DNA from: Vreelandella boliviensis LC1
GTDB taxonomy: Bacteria > Pseudomonadota > Gammaproteobacteria > Pseudomonadales > Halomonadaceae
Direction of reading: 5' to 3'
Assembly (NCBI RefSeq): GCF_000236035.1
Contig: NZ_JH393257.1
Span: forward strand, 430,938-494,937
DNA length: 64,000 nucleotides
Every line of letters starts with the position of its first letter. Positions within the stretch are counted from its first letter, which is position 1. A program made the translations under genes and the position numbers. Of the stretch, positions 35,423 to 44,841 are shown in pieces. Under the pieces are notes generated by a model. It ran no database searches. It was not told where the DNA came from and was given only the letters and a program-made list of their open reading frames with translations.

Positions 35423-38400
35423 ATGCATCGACTACTGCACTTGAAGGGCGCTTGGCCCTATCTGATCGCCATCTTTCTCAATGCCTTTGTGGATTTGGGG
35501 CACAAGATCGTCATTCAGAATACGATCTTCAAAAGTTACGATGGCGAAACCCAGGTCGTACTCACCGCGCTGGTTAACGGGCTTATCCTGCTGCCGTTTA
35601 TTTTGCTGTTTAGCCCCGCGGGGCACGTGGCAGACAGCTACCCCAAGGTGCGCGTTCTGCGCATCTCAGCATGGGCAGCCGTGGCGGTATCGCTGGGCAT
35701 CACCGCCGCCTACTACCAAGGCTGGTTTTGGCTGGCGTTTGCCATGACGCTACTATTGGCGATTCAATCGGCCTTTTACTCCCCGGCTAAATACGGCTTG
35801 GTAAAAGGGCTATTCGGCAAGCCGCGTTTGGCGGAAGCCAATGGGTTGATCCAAGCCGTCACGATTGGCGCCATTCTGGCCGGCACCGTGGCGTTTACTG
35901 CACTGTTTGAAACCTGGATAACACCTGATGATCAAACCCCAGCGCAACTATTGCGCCAAATAGCCCCTCTCGGCTGGCTGCTGGTGCTCAATAGCGCTAT
36001 CCAGGTGGTGACGCTTTACCGCCTTCCGCTTGATGCATCCTCTCAGTCAGAGTCACCGCTGACTTGGCAGCGCTACATTAAGGGTGCTGCCCTGAAAGAC
36101 AACCTGCGGATTATCGCGCGTCAGCCTGTGATCAGGCTGTCCATTATCGGCCTTGCCACCTTTTGGTCAGTGGGCCAAGTGCTGCTGGCTGCTTTTCCCG
36201 CTTATGCCAAAGATGCACTCAGTATAGATAACACCTTAGTGCTCCAGAGCATTCTCGCCGCTAGCGGTATCGGGATTGCGCTTGGCTCCCTATTGGCCAG
36301 CAAGCTTTCCCACAACCGTATTGAAACCGGCTTAATCCCCGTCGGCGCTGTTGGGGTAGCCGTTGGTTTGTGGTGTCTGCCACTTTTAACTACGCCCGTT
36401 AGCCAAGCGCTGAACTTTGTGTTTATCGGCGTCATGGGTGGGCTTTTTATCGTACCGCTTAACGCACTGATTCAGTTTCACGCCGCCGACAACGAGCTAG
36501 GTACCGTGCTGGCCGCCAACAACTGGATTCAAAACATCTCCATGATGGGCTTTTTGGTGCTCACGGCGCTGTTTGCGCTGGCCGGTGTGAATAGCCACTA
36601 CCTGCTGCTACTCATCGCTACCGTGGCCATGGTGGGCGGTGGTTACACCATTGTTAAGCTGCCCCAAAGCTTGGTGCGCTTTCTGTTGAGTTTCCTGCTG
36701 ACACGCCGCTACCGCGTAGACGTACATGGATTGCAGAACCTACCCGCCCAGGGCGGCGTGCTGCTATTGGGTAACCATGTCAGTTGGGTGGATTGGGCCA
36801 TGGTACAGATCGCCAGCCCGCGCCCAGTACGCTTTGTGATGCTGAAAACGGTTTACCAGCGTTGGTATCTGCGCTGGTTTTTCAAAGCACTGGGCTGCAT
36901 TCCCATTGAGCGCGGCAGCGGAGCCGAAAAAGCCTTGGCCGATGTCGCCGAACAGCTCAACGCAGGCGAAGTGGTGTGCCTGTTTCCTGAAGGGGCGATC
37001 AGCCGCACTGGCCAGCTGGGTGAATTCCGCCGCGGTTATGAGCGCGCCTGTGAAATGGCCAATCCCGATGTAAAAATTGTGCCTTTCTACCTTCGTGGCC
37101 TCTGGGGCAGCCAGTTCTCACGCTCTTCCAGCAAATTAAAAGAGCTGCGCAACGCCTCACTGCACCGCTCGGTAGTGGTCGCCTTTGGCAAACCGTTGCC
37201 CAAAGATACCCCCGCTGATGTGCTTAAACGGCGCATCTTTGAGCAGGCGACGCGTTCCTGGCAGCGGGCTATGGACGAGCTACCCACCCTGCCTAATGCC
37301 TGGATTCAAAGCGTAAAGCGCCGCCCTAGTGGCCTTGCCCTGGCAGATACCCTGGGCCGCCCACTCAACGCAAGCCAAGCGCTAACCGCCAGCCTGCTGA
37401 TGGCAAAACGTATTCGCAGGCTCAACCCAGGGCAGAACGTTGGCCTACTGCTACCGACTAGCAGTGCCGGGGTTATCGCCAATATGGCCACGCTGCTGGC
37501 GGGTAAAACGGTGGTTAATCTTAATTACACCGCCGATCACGCGGCGCTCTCTTCTGCCCTTTCCCAGGCTGACATTACCACCGTGTTCACCTCACAGCGC
37601 TTTGTGAAGAAGCTTGAGCAGCGCGGGCTCAACGTCAGCCAATTGCTTAGCGAAAAGCAGGTGGTTTTTTTAGAAGACCTGCAGACCACGATTGGCCACG
37701 CCGAGCGTTTGAGCACCTGGCTTGCGGTGAGAATACTGCCGACTTGGCTACTGCAGCGCTGCTTCTGCCGCAGCCATGATACCAACGCCACAGCGGCGAT
37801 TCTGTTCTCAAGCGGGAGCGAAGGCGAGCCCAAAGGCGTGATGCTCAGCCACCGCAACCTGATGGCCAATATCAAACAGACCTCTGATGTGCTCAATACC
37901 CAGAGCGACGACGTGGTGATGGGCTCACTGCCGCTGTTCCACGCCTTTGGCCTTACGGTCACCCAACTGCTACCGCTAATTGAAGGGCTACCGCTGGTGT
38001 GCCACACCGACCCCACCGATGCCCCCGGCATTGCGGGCGCTATTGCCAAGCACAAGGCCACTATCATGTTTGGCACCTCCAGCTTTTTAAGGCTGTTTGT
38101 ACGCAGCTCAAAAGTGCATCCGCTAATGCTGAAAAGCTTGAGGGTGGTGGTTGCCGGGGCAGAGAAGCTCGACGAAAACGTGCGTACCAGCTTTGCGCTG
38201 AAATTCCACAAGCCTGTGTATGAAGGCTACGGCGCTACTGAAATCGCGCCTGTCGCCTCGGTCAATCTTCCCGACGCCATGGACGTTCACTATCAGCAAG
38301 TGCAGCGGGGCAGCAAAGTAGGCACCGTCGGTATGCCGTTACCCGGCACCAGCTTCAAAATCGTCGATCCAGAAAGCGAAGAGGAGCTGCCTACCGGCGA

Positions 38401-38896
38401 GGCCGGTATGATATTGATTAGTGGCCCGCAGGTGATGAAGGGCTATCTAAATGACGCTAAGCGTACGGCTAAAGCGCTCCACGTGATCGATGGCCACCGC
38501 TGGTACATAACGGGAGATAAAGGCTTTATCGATGAAGACGGTTTCTTAACCTTGATTGACCGCTATGCTCGGTTTGCCAAAATCGGCGGTGAAATGATCA
38601 GCCTCAGCGCAGTTGAAGGGGCAGTTAAAGCGGCCCTGGAAGATACAGATACGGCGCTGATGGCGGTTAGCCTTCCCGATAGCCGCAAAGGCGAGCGCAT
38701 TGTGATGCTGTCAGAAACAGCGCTGGATGCCAAAACCGTTAAGGCCGCGATGCTTGCCAACGGTACATTATCCATGATGATCCCCAGCCATTGGTTTACG
38801 GTGGAAACCATTCCTCATCTCGGCTCTGGCAAGGCAGATTTCGCAGGGGCGAAACGTTTGGCTCAAGAACTGATAGAGGAAGAACTGAAGCATTAA
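35423..38896 (+). CDS. aas: Acyl-[ACP]-phospholipid O-acyltransferase (LplT-Aas fusion)
   Basis: A 1157-residue three-domain membrane protein. Residues 1-410 are an MFS lysophospholipid flippase like LplT; residues 420-620 are a PlsC acyltransferase with the HX4D box 'NHVSWVDW' and 'FPEGAISRTG'; residues 640-1150 are an AMP-forming acyl-ACP ligase with 'AAILFSSGSEGEPKGVMLSH', 'GYGATE' and 'YITGDKGF'. It takes lysophosphatidylethanolamine back across the inner membrane and reacylates it. In E. coli these are two genes (lplT, aas); here they are one. A strong terminator follows. The divergent XRE gene is a likely regulator. Confidence 0.93.
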   Translation: MHRLLHLKGAWPYLIAIFLNAFVDLGHKIVIQNTIFKSYDGETQVVLTALVNGLILLPFILLFSPAGHVADSYPKVRVLRISAWAAVAVSLGITAAYYQGWFWLAFAMTLLLAIQSAFYSPAKYGLVKGLFGKPRLAEANGLIQAVTIGAILAGTVAFTALFETWITPDDQTPAQLLRQIAPLGWLLVLNSAIQVVTLYRLPLDASSQSESPLTWQRYIKGAALKDNLRIIARQPVIRLSIIGLATFWSVGQVLLAAFPAYAKDALSIDNTLVLQSILAASGIGIALGSLLASKLSHNRIETGLIPVGAVGVAVGLWCLPLLTTPVSQALNFVFIGVMGGLFIVPLNALIQFHAADNELGTVLAANNWIQNISMMGFLVLTALFALAGVNSHYLLLLIATVAMVGGGYTIVKLPQSLVRFLLSFLLTRRYRVDVHGLQNLPAQGGVLLLGNHVSWVDWAMVQIASPRPVRFVMLKTVYQRWYLRWFFKALGCIPIERGSGAEKALADVAEQLNAGEVVCLFPEGAISRTGQLGEFRRGYERACEMANPDVKIVPFYLRGLWGSQFSRSSSKLKELRNASLHRSVVVAFGKPLPKDTPADVLKRRIFEQATRSWQRAMDELPTLPNAWIQSVKRRPSGLALADTLGRPLNASQALTASLLMAKRIRRLNPGQNVGLLLPTSSAGVIANMATLLAGKTVVNLNYTADHAALSSALSQADITTVFTSQRFVKKLEQRGLNVSQLLSEKQVVFLEDLQTTIGHAERLSTWLAVRILPTWLLQRCFCRSHDTNATAAILFSSGSEGEPKGVMLSHRNLMANIKQTSDVLNTQSDDVVMGSLPLFHAFGLTVTQLLPLIEGLPLVCHTDPTDAPGIAGAIAKHKATIMFGTSSFLRLFVRSSKVHPLMLKSLRVVVAGAEKLDENVRTSFALKFHKPVYEGYGATEIAPVASVNLPDAMDVHYQQVQRGSKVGTVGMPLPGTSFKIVDPESEEELPTGEAGMILISGPQVMKGYLNDAKRTAKALHVIDGHRWYITGDKGFIDEDGFLTLIDRYARFAKIGGEMISLSAVEGAVKAALEDTDTALMAVSLPDSRKGERIVMLSETALDAKTVKAAMLANGTLSMMIPSHWFTVETIPHLGSGKADFAGAKRLAQELIEEELKH

Positions 38897-38915
38897 AAGC
38901 TGATGTCTCAATAAG

Positions 38916-38968
38916 ATACTGTACAGTGAAACCCAACCTCAATTTTCGCTGTGCAGTATTTAGTTTTT
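38916..38968 (+). terminator. Rho-independent terminator after aas
   Basis: Sixteen-bp stem (38916-38931 with 38944-38959, two G-U pairs) followed by a T-rich tail (TTAGTTTTTC). Confidence 0.85.
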
Positions 38969-39130
38969 CTTGATTAATCAACTCGTAAGTCCGCACGCCA
39001 CTTAGCTTAACAATAGTTCAATCAGTACCATGACTTCATGCCAGACATTGCGTCTTCAGCGCCACTTGACCTCAAGTTCACTTCAGGTTTTAAGCTGCCT
39101 TAGTCGAAGCAAAAAGCTACTGGAGATCTT

Positions 39131-39478
39131 ATGCGCTTATTCAGAGTCATCAGCAAAACTATTTGGGATCAAACTCAGCAACTTGGCTATGTGCCCCGCT
39201 GCGGCAACGACCATAAGCTCGACTGCGTTCATTTGAATATTGAAGAAGCCGTTCTTTTTATCGCCAACAAATACTTCGTCTACGCAGAAGCGCCGTTGGT
39301 ATTAGAGATTGATGGAGCGCTATTTAGTGACCGTATTGAGTGGCTGCCTCCCAGCGACGAGCAGCCCTGGCTGCAGCCGAGAGCGCATATCGACAACCTG
39401 CCCCAAGCAGCCATCATCACCGCCACACCTCTTAGCTACCGAGATGGTTTTTTTGGATGGGAAAATGATAAACAGTGA
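39131..39478 (+). CDS. DUF952-like protein
   Basis: A 115-residue protein with the order seen in DUF952: 'TIWDQTQQLGYV', a Cys/Asp-rich turn, 'DCVHLNIEEAVLFIANKYFV' (in place of GFIHxS.....Q), 'APLVLEIDGAL' and a C-terminal 'SYRDGFFGW'. DUF952 is a small fold related to ADP-ribosyltransferase-like folds and has no proven activity. The match is divergent, so the call is moderate. CTGGAG precedes the ATG. It is convergent with the hydrolase gene, one base apart. Confidence 0.6.
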   Translation: MRLFRVISKTIWDQTQQLGYVPRCGNDHKLDCVHLNIEEAVLFIANKYFVYAEAPLVLEIDGALFSDRIEWLPPSDEQPWLQPRAHIDNLPQAAIITATPLSYRDGFFGWENDKQ

Positions 39479-39479
39479 T

Positions 39480-40235
39480 TTAAAGGTATTTTAAAAAGAA
39501 GTCCAGAAGCAGCTCGTAATGCTTATTCTGCCCAACGCTGCTGGGTATATGATCTTCGCCTTCGTAGTAGTGCACTGCCGGGCTGCGGCCATGTTCATGC
39601 AGGCGTTTTTCCAGGCGCTTGGTCATTTCAACCGACCACATGCGGTCTTGGGTGCCATGGGAAAGAAACAGCGGCCCAGGGTAGCGCTCAATTGCTATCG
39701 GTGTGGTGGGCAATAAGCCTTCATGGCTCCCCTGCCATGTCCAGGCGCGCTTACTGACATCCCAGGCTTGCCAGCCGGGGTCACCCGCATCGCGAAAACC
39801 GCGTGCATCAAAGGCACCGCATACGACATCGGGCGGGCTGTGTGCCGCGATAGCATCTGGCGCTCCTGCGATCTTATCTCTTGCCATCAGTGAACCGAGC
39901 AATAACGCGTGCTCAGCGCCGCGTGAAAGACCATAAAGCCCTACTCGTTCATCAACGAACTGGAATTCTCGTAGGGCTTTAAACGCCTCCACACTGCGGT
40001 CGAGCGGGTAATCGATAATATGCCCCGCGTTCCAGGCATTACCGCCGCTTGAGTAGCCGTAGGGAAATGCCAGGAACCCATGCACGGCGAACAGCATTGC
40101 GTCCCGGTGGCTCCACCCTGCCCACGCGCCTTCAGAGCCATGCAGCAACATGATAGCTGGAAAGGGTCCATCCCCCGGCGGGCCATAAGTAACGCCCCAG
40201 CCGGGTAGTGCGCGCTGCACAATATTTAACGGCAT
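39480..40235 (-). CDS. Alpha/beta hydrolase (dienelactone-hydrolase/BAAT-like)
   Basis: A 251-residue cytosolic hydrolase: oxyanion strand 'PAIMLLHGSEG', nucleophile elbow G-L-S-R-G-A-E (Ser as nucleophile), acid 'HGTQDRMW' and His in 'GEDHIPS'. The Ser-containing elbow and the acyl-CoA-thioesterase-like C-terminus fit the BAAT/DLH group. It lies 28 bp downstream of an Xre/MbcA/ParS-type antitoxin, where a RES toxin would normally be. Substrate unknown. Confidence 0.85.
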   Translation of the reverse strand: MPLNIVQRALPGWGVTYGPPGDGPFPAIMLLHGSEGAWAGWSHRDAMLFAVHGFLAFPYGYSSGGNAWNAGHIIDYPLDRSVEAFKALREFQFVDERVGLYGLSRGAEHALLLGSLMARDKIAGAPDAIAAHSPPDVVCGAFDARGFRDAGDPGWQAWDVSKRAWTWQGSHEGLLPTTPIAIERYPGPLFLSHGTQDRMWSVEMTKRLEKRLHEHGRSPAVHYYEGEDHIPSSVGQNKHYELLLDFFLKYL

Positions 40236-40263
40236 TTAGGCTCCCCGCAAGCCTCCCATGTGT

Positions 40264-40635
40264 TCACCCTCTACCCCGCATACCATCGACAAATCTCACT
40301 ACTGCAAATAGCCCCTCTAAACGAGTTACCTGTTCCGCCGGTATCCCGCCAGTGACACGGCTAGGCGTACGCATAAAGTGCTGAATCCATTTTTGATCGC
40401 CGCCAGTCAGGGTAAACAGCTCTCGGGCTAGGCGAATGAGCAGCAAGGCTAGCTCGCCCTGCTTAGAGTTTGGGTCTAGCTTTAAGTTATTTACAAGCTG
40501 CTTAATGGTTGTGCGGTGCACGCCAAACACTTCTGCCAAATCAGACTGTGATAACCCCAACTGCTCGGCGGCACTCAGCACTGCTTTCGCTAAAACCCTT
40601 TCAGGGGTGGGTTCTGTTTGAGCAAGGAATGGCAT
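40264..40635 (-). CDS. Orphan MbcA/ParS/Xre-type antitoxin-like protein
   Basis: A 123-residue protein with an N-terminal Xre helix-turn-helix ('LGLSQSDLAEVFGVHRTTIK') and a C-terminal toxin-binding DUF2384 region ('LALLLIRLARELFTLTGGDQ', 'WIQHFMRTPSR', 'GGIPAEQVTRLEGLFAVVRF'). This is the antitoxin family that neutralises RES NAD+-degrading toxins. No RES gene is adjacent; the next gene codes for an alpha/beta hydrolase. It could be a solitary regulator or a repurposed pair. GAGG precedes the ATG. Confidence 0.85.
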   Translation of the reverse strand: MPFLAQTEPTPERVLAKAVLSAAEQLGLSQSDLAEVFGVHRTTIKQLVNNLKLDPNSKQGELALLLIRLARELFTLTGGDQKWIQHFMRTPSRVTGGIPAEQVTRLEGLFAVVRFVDGMRGRG

Positions 40636-40862
40636 AGCGCACCTCGAAACGATAATTTTTCATCAATAATAGCAACAAGGTCACTTATTCACGCACAAGG
40701 CATCATTGTTGTATTAACTCAGGTAGCAAAGCCGAAGATTTCATCCGATGCTGCGCCCCAATAAAGTATTAAGTTAAACTCGCATAGAGGCTGGAAATAT
40801 TGCTTCCATAGCGTTGAAATTTTAAGGATCATTAGGCTTTAACCGCCACTAAGGATATTACT

Positions 40863-41648
40863 ATGTATCAGCCGATTGCTGTTTTCGACGCAGGTATTGG
40901 TAGCTATGCGATTGTTGCCGAGATACATAAACGTCTTCCCAAACAGGATATTGTATATTTCGCTGACCGGGCGAGCTTTCCTTATGGCAACAAAGGGCGG
41001 GAAGAGCTACTCGCTGTCATGCATCGCACGCTGCGCTTTCTCGAGGGCTACGCTCCCTCGGCCATCGTCATCGCTTCGAACGCCCCTTCTATCATGGTGC
41101 TGGATGACATTCGCCAGAACACCTTGGTGCCATTGTTCGGTGTCTATCCGCCCATCGAAGAAGCACTCGCCATGTCAGCGAGCGGCAAGATTGGCATCAT
41201 GGGGGTGCACTCACTCATTGAAAGCTCTTCACTGAAGCAGTTCATCGCTCGCCATGCGCCCCACTCGAATAATGTCAGCCTGATCAATGCTTCGTCCATG
41301 GTGGAGCTCGTTGAGAATGGCGCCTTTCTATTCGACCCGAACGCTACGCAGAAAGCGGTCACTGCTTTTATCGACGACGTATTCCAACAGCATCCCGATA
41401 TCGACACTCTGACACTTTCGAGTACGCATTTACCATGGCTGCGTCCCTTTTTCGAAGCAGCGCGACCCAGTTGCCGCTTCCTCGACCCCGCTGAATCAAT
41501 TGTCGTGGGGCTAGGCAAAGGGACACTGGGTACAGGCCAGATTCAAGGTCTGGTAACTGAAAGTGAGGCCTATGATGTCGAGACCTTCCGCCGTATGTTG
41601 CAGCAGTTCGGCGTGGGCATCCCGTTAGAAGTGGTCTCGCTTAAATGA
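40863..41648 (+). CDS. Glutamate racemase-like protein lacking catalytic cysteines
   Basis: A 261-residue MurI-family protein. The fold motifs are there: 'AVFDAGIGS' (D9), 'YFADRASFPYGNK' and 'THLPWLRP'. But both proton-exchanging cysteines are Ser: the usual ACNTAS is A-S72-N-A-P-S and the usual GCTH is S-S187-T-H. Normal racemization of L-glutamate is therefore unlikely. It may be a pseudoenzyme, a moonlighting regulator or an enzyme of changed chemistry. AAGGA precedes the ATG. It is monocistronic, between the orphan antitoxin and an MscS channel. Confidence 0.82.
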   Translation: MYQPIAVFDAGIGSYAIVAEIHKRLPKQDIVYFADRASFPYGNKGREELLAVMHRTLRFLEGYAPSAIVIASNAPSIMVLDDIRQNTLVPLFGVYPPIEEALAMSASGKIGIMGVHSLIESSSLKQFIARHAPHSNNVSLINASSMVELVENGAFLFDPNATQKAVTAFIDDVFQQHPDIDTLTLSSTHLPWLRPFFEAARPSCRFLDPAESIVVGLGKGTLGTGQIQGLVTESEAYDVETFRRMLQQFGVGIPLEVVSLK

Positions 41649-41749
41649 GATTAGGGCCTGTTGAGTTCTCCGCGTGAACCGCATTGCTATGCCCAACAAC
41701 ATCAGACCCTAGACCTTAGCAGCGGCACTTACCGCTGTCTAATCGCCTA

Positions 41750-43477
41750 CTACTCAGGTGAATCTTTCTCAGCACTCTCCGTTCCCGAAGCGCGTTTGCC
41801 ATGCTCACCACGGGCAATATCGTTGTGACTAATAACCACAATCTCACGTGGCCACCACTCGGGATGGTTATCGCGGATAAATGCCAACAGCTGCTCGCGC
41901 ACATTCATCTCCGCCGTCCAACCCGCCAAGGGGTCTGACGTCATGAGGTAGCAGGTAACGGTTTGCGCCGTTCCTGTTTGTGCCGTTACATAACAGAGCA
42001 GCTTATGGTGTTCGATAACGCTGTCTTCTTCCTTGGCGACCTCGAGAAACTTATCTCTTAACAGCTCTATGTCGGCACTTAGGTGAAGCGTCAACGTTAA
42101 AGACCGGTACATTTTCGTACTCTTTACCGACAAATTATCGAAAGGCTTAGAGGTAAAATAGGTGACAGGTACAATCAATCGCCTCTCGTCCCATGACCTC
42201 AACCGAATAAAGGTATAAAAAATGCCTTCGACATAGCACCACTCACCTTCAAAGATCACCAGATCGCCAATGCGAATAGGTTTGGCAAACGACAACTGAA
42301 AGGAGGAAAGAATATTACCCAGTACCGTTTGGCCCGCCACACCGACTAGAACAGCTAATACGCTAGCAGAAGCCAAAATAGACAAGCCGAGGGTCTCGAA
42401 GAGCTGAACCTGACCCAATATGTAGACTGACACAGCAGTCACGGTGATCAGAATAATCGCCCGACGCAACGCATAGAGAGAAGTCAGCAGCCTGCGTTCG
42501 TCCCTAGGCTTTGTATCATCAATTTCGCCCACGATGCGCCGCGTCAAACGCAGCATAATGGTATCCACTAAGCTCAACGCAATCGTGCCGACTCCCCAGG
42601 CCATAATACTGATTAACAGCACCCGAAACGTTGTGGTGGCGACCGCCGAAAACGACACCACATAATCCAGCAGCATCTGGGTGACTAAGGACATCGCAAT
42701 CAGCGCGGCAGGCATGCCAATCTGACTGGCAAATATGCTCGACGCACCAGAGGGCAGCCATTTCGATATCAGCCCTACCATGCAGTGAACCACCCATCCG
42801 ACCATGCCTACGAATACTAAGAAAGCCGGAATGGCGATCCACTCCCATATTCTTAGGATGCCAAACGATGCCTGAAAACGTTCGGGAATATAGCTTTCTA
42901 ACATTGAAGGGCCATACTGCTCGTACAGCACCGGTATGTACGACACGCTGACGGGCATGATCAGCCAGACCGGCTCCTGTTCACCCACCCGGTATCTACC
43001 CAGTCGAATATCGTAGGTTTCTCCATCGGCTTTTAAAGAAGAAACCTCAACATTTCGACGCGTCTCGCCAACGCGAGGGTCCTGGCCAGTGGGATCCTCA
43101 ATCACAGCGTCTTCTCGGCCTGGCAGATCAGAAACGCTAAGCCAATCGCCGCGCTGAAAAATCTCTGCCAACTGCCGAGCTAGCTCCCCCCCTTGCTCGC
43201 GTTGTTCATCTTCTGAAAATTCAGAAAGGTTGAGCATATGAGCAGCGGCTTCATACTTTTCCTGATCCGTCAGCTTCAGAAAACTCCTGATCGACTCCCG
43301 CGGCGTTACCCGGTTCGCTTCTTCAGGAGGTTCACCAAGCCCAGTATTTAACAAATCGACGGTAAACCATCGTTCGTTGTCGCTCTCTCCTCCTTGAGTC
43401 TGTGCCACGCATAGGCTGGAAAAGGTCAGTGCCATCACCAACACACCCCATGCGAGCCACGAGCCGTTTGCTTTCAT
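41750..43477 (-). CDS. Mechanosensitive channel of the MscS family
   Basis: A 575-residue inner-membrane channel with a signal peptide, a periplasmic domain of about 190 residues, several helices and the MscS pore/beta domain 'GVAGQTVLGNILSSFQLSFA' with 'KPIRIGDLVIFEGEW' and a cytoplasmic C-terminus. It would release solutes at hypo-osmotic shock, apt for a halophile. The start at 43477 is chosen for its AAGG site and good signal peptide (MKANGSWLAW...CVAQ); two further ATGs upstream, the first at 43549, lack support. The acidic C-terminal tail is short. Confidence 0.85.
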   Translation of the reverse strand: MKANGSWLAWGVLVMALTFSSLCVAQTQGGESDNERWFTVDLLNTGLGEPPEEANRVTPRESIRSFLKLTDQEKYEAAAHMLNLSEFSEDEQREQGGELARQLAEIFQRGDWLSVSDLPGREDAVIEDPTGQDPRVGETRRNVEVSSLKADGETYDIRLGRYRVGEQEPVWLIMPVSVSYIPVLYEQYGPSMLESYIPERFQASFGILRIWEWIAIPAFLVFVGMVGWVVHCMVGLISKWLPSGASSIFASQIGMPAALIAMSLVTQMLLDYVVSFSAVATTTFRVLLISIMAWGVGTIALSLVDTIMLRLTRRIVGEIDDTKPRDERRLLTSLYALRRAIILITVTAVSVYILGQVQLFETLGLSILASASVLAVLVGVAGQTVLGNILSSFQLSFAKPIRIGDLVIFEGEWCYVEGIFYTFIRLRSWDERRLIVPVTYFTSKPFDNLSVKSTKMYRSLTLTLHLSADIELLRDKFLEVAKEEDSVIEHHKLLCYVTAQTGTAQTVTCYLMTSDPLAGWTAEMNVREQLLAFIRDNHPEWWPREIVVISHNDIARGEHGKRASGTESAEKDSPE

Positions 43478-43696
43478 ATATGCCTTATTCATTGAAGTGG
43501 GCCAGTTTGCGTACCCCTGACGACCAGCATTGAGCACTGGATCATCCATGTCAGCGGTTGGATAAAGTACAGACTACCTTGCTTAATGAGACAAGGCGAT
43601 GTGTAGCGACGGCCACACTCCTAACAAGTAATTAGCTCGTCACATAGCTCGTGGGTCTTGGTTGCCAGAATTGGACTGGAGGTTGCAGCATACAGT

Positions 43697-44671
43697 TCAG
43701 TTATCGGGTTCGTGCAGTGCGCGCTGTTCTCGTCGCCAAGTCGCGGGCGGCATTCCAAATGCGCGCTTGAACGCTTTGCTAAAGGAAGCCTCGGACTCGT
43801 AGCCAGTATCCAACGCGATACGCGCGATGGGGGTAAGCGACTCGCGCAGGCGACGGGCGGCGACCTGCATACGCAGCCTAGCGAGATAGCGCATCGGCGG
43901 CATACCTACCAAATCAGTGAAACGCCCGGCAAAGGCAGAGCGCGAGAGTCCCACTTGGCGCGCCAGCACTTGCGTTGTCCAGTGACGCTCGGGAGAGTCA
44001 TGCAATTGGGCCAGCGCACGACTGACGAAGGGGTCGCCCAACCCGCCAACCCAAGCACGCTGCTCGGGCGGCAAGCGGGTCAGATAGAGCTGCGCAGCCT
44101 CGATAAACAGCAATTCAGCGAGCCTAGCGAGCAACGTCGGTGAACGCACAGACCCTGCAGCTAGCTCGGAGGCGGCAAAACGGAAGGAGCTCTCAATCCA
44201 GGCCCTGGCCGCGCCCTCCACCACATCAAGCGTCATCACTCTGGGCAGTACGCCAATCAGGGCATCGCAAGGTGTCTCGCTATTCAAAAAACCACACAGC
44301 AGGCGGGTGGTCTCACCACCGCCACCGTAGACGATCCGTGCCAATCGGCCTTCATTTGTGGGCACCAGCAGATGATCGATGCTGATAGGCAGGGCGCCTA
44401 ATTCACTGGAGAGAAGATGTGGGTCGTTGCGCGGCAGTAGCACAATATGCCCCGCCGACACCTCTAACGGCGTCTCCTGGCCCACTTGCAACAGCAACCG
44501 TCCGGCACTGACATAGTGGTAAGCGAGAATGCCCTTAGGCACTGGGGTGAAAAGCCGACAATCCTCTTGAGTGACCTGCGCCGCCACACACCAGGGTGCA
44601 GAGAACTCCGCATCAAGAAAGATGCCGCCGGTAAAGCGAATCATGCGCAGCACATCAAGTGCAGCATCCAT
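43697..44671 (-). CDS. AraC-family regulator, cupin_6 type
   Basis: A 324-residue regulator with an N-terminal cupin-like domain ('SAGHIVLLPRNDPHLLSS') and a C-terminal double helix-turn-helix ('VLARQVGLSRSAFAGRFTDL', 'ALDTGYESEASFSKAFKRAF'). It is divergent from the TTC38-like gene at 44842 (170 bp between starts), which is its likely target. The ligand is unknown. Confidence 0.9.
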   Translation of the reverse strand: MDAALDVLRMIRFTGGIFLDAEFSAPWCVAAQVTQEDCRLFTPVPKGILAYHYVSAGRLLLQVGQETPLEVSAGHIVLLPRNDPHLLSSELGALPISIDHLLVPTNEGRLARIVYGGGGETTRLLCGFLNSETPCDALIGVLPRVMTLDVVEGAARAWIESSFRFAASELAAGSVRSPTLLARLAELLFIEAAQLYLTRLPPEQRAWVGGLGDPFVSRALAQLHDSPERHWTTQVLARQVGLSRSAFAGRFTDLVGMPPMRYLARLRMQVAARRLRESLTPIARIALDTGYESEASFSKAFKRAFGMPPATWRREQRALHEPDN

Positions 44672-44841
44672 GGGGCTGTGTCTCTATCGCGGCGGATCGG
44701 ACAACAAAGCCGGCGCCTCGACCATTAAAGTCTACCGTACCTCATCGTAGTCTAGCAGCCTGGTGAGCGGGCTGGCCGCCGCCGAGGGGCAAAAATACTA
44801 TCACCGCCAATTATCACAACGACAAACTGGAGATATCTACT

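Noticed and set aside
37537..38211. 224-codon minus-strand frame inside aas
   Set aside because: Antisense shadow within the ligase domain with a Ser/Leu-rich composition and no ribosome-binding site.
41719..41737. Hairpin CAGCGG/CCGCTG between the racemase-like gene and the MscS gene
   Set aside because: Only a six-bp stem with no T-run; not enough to call a terminator.
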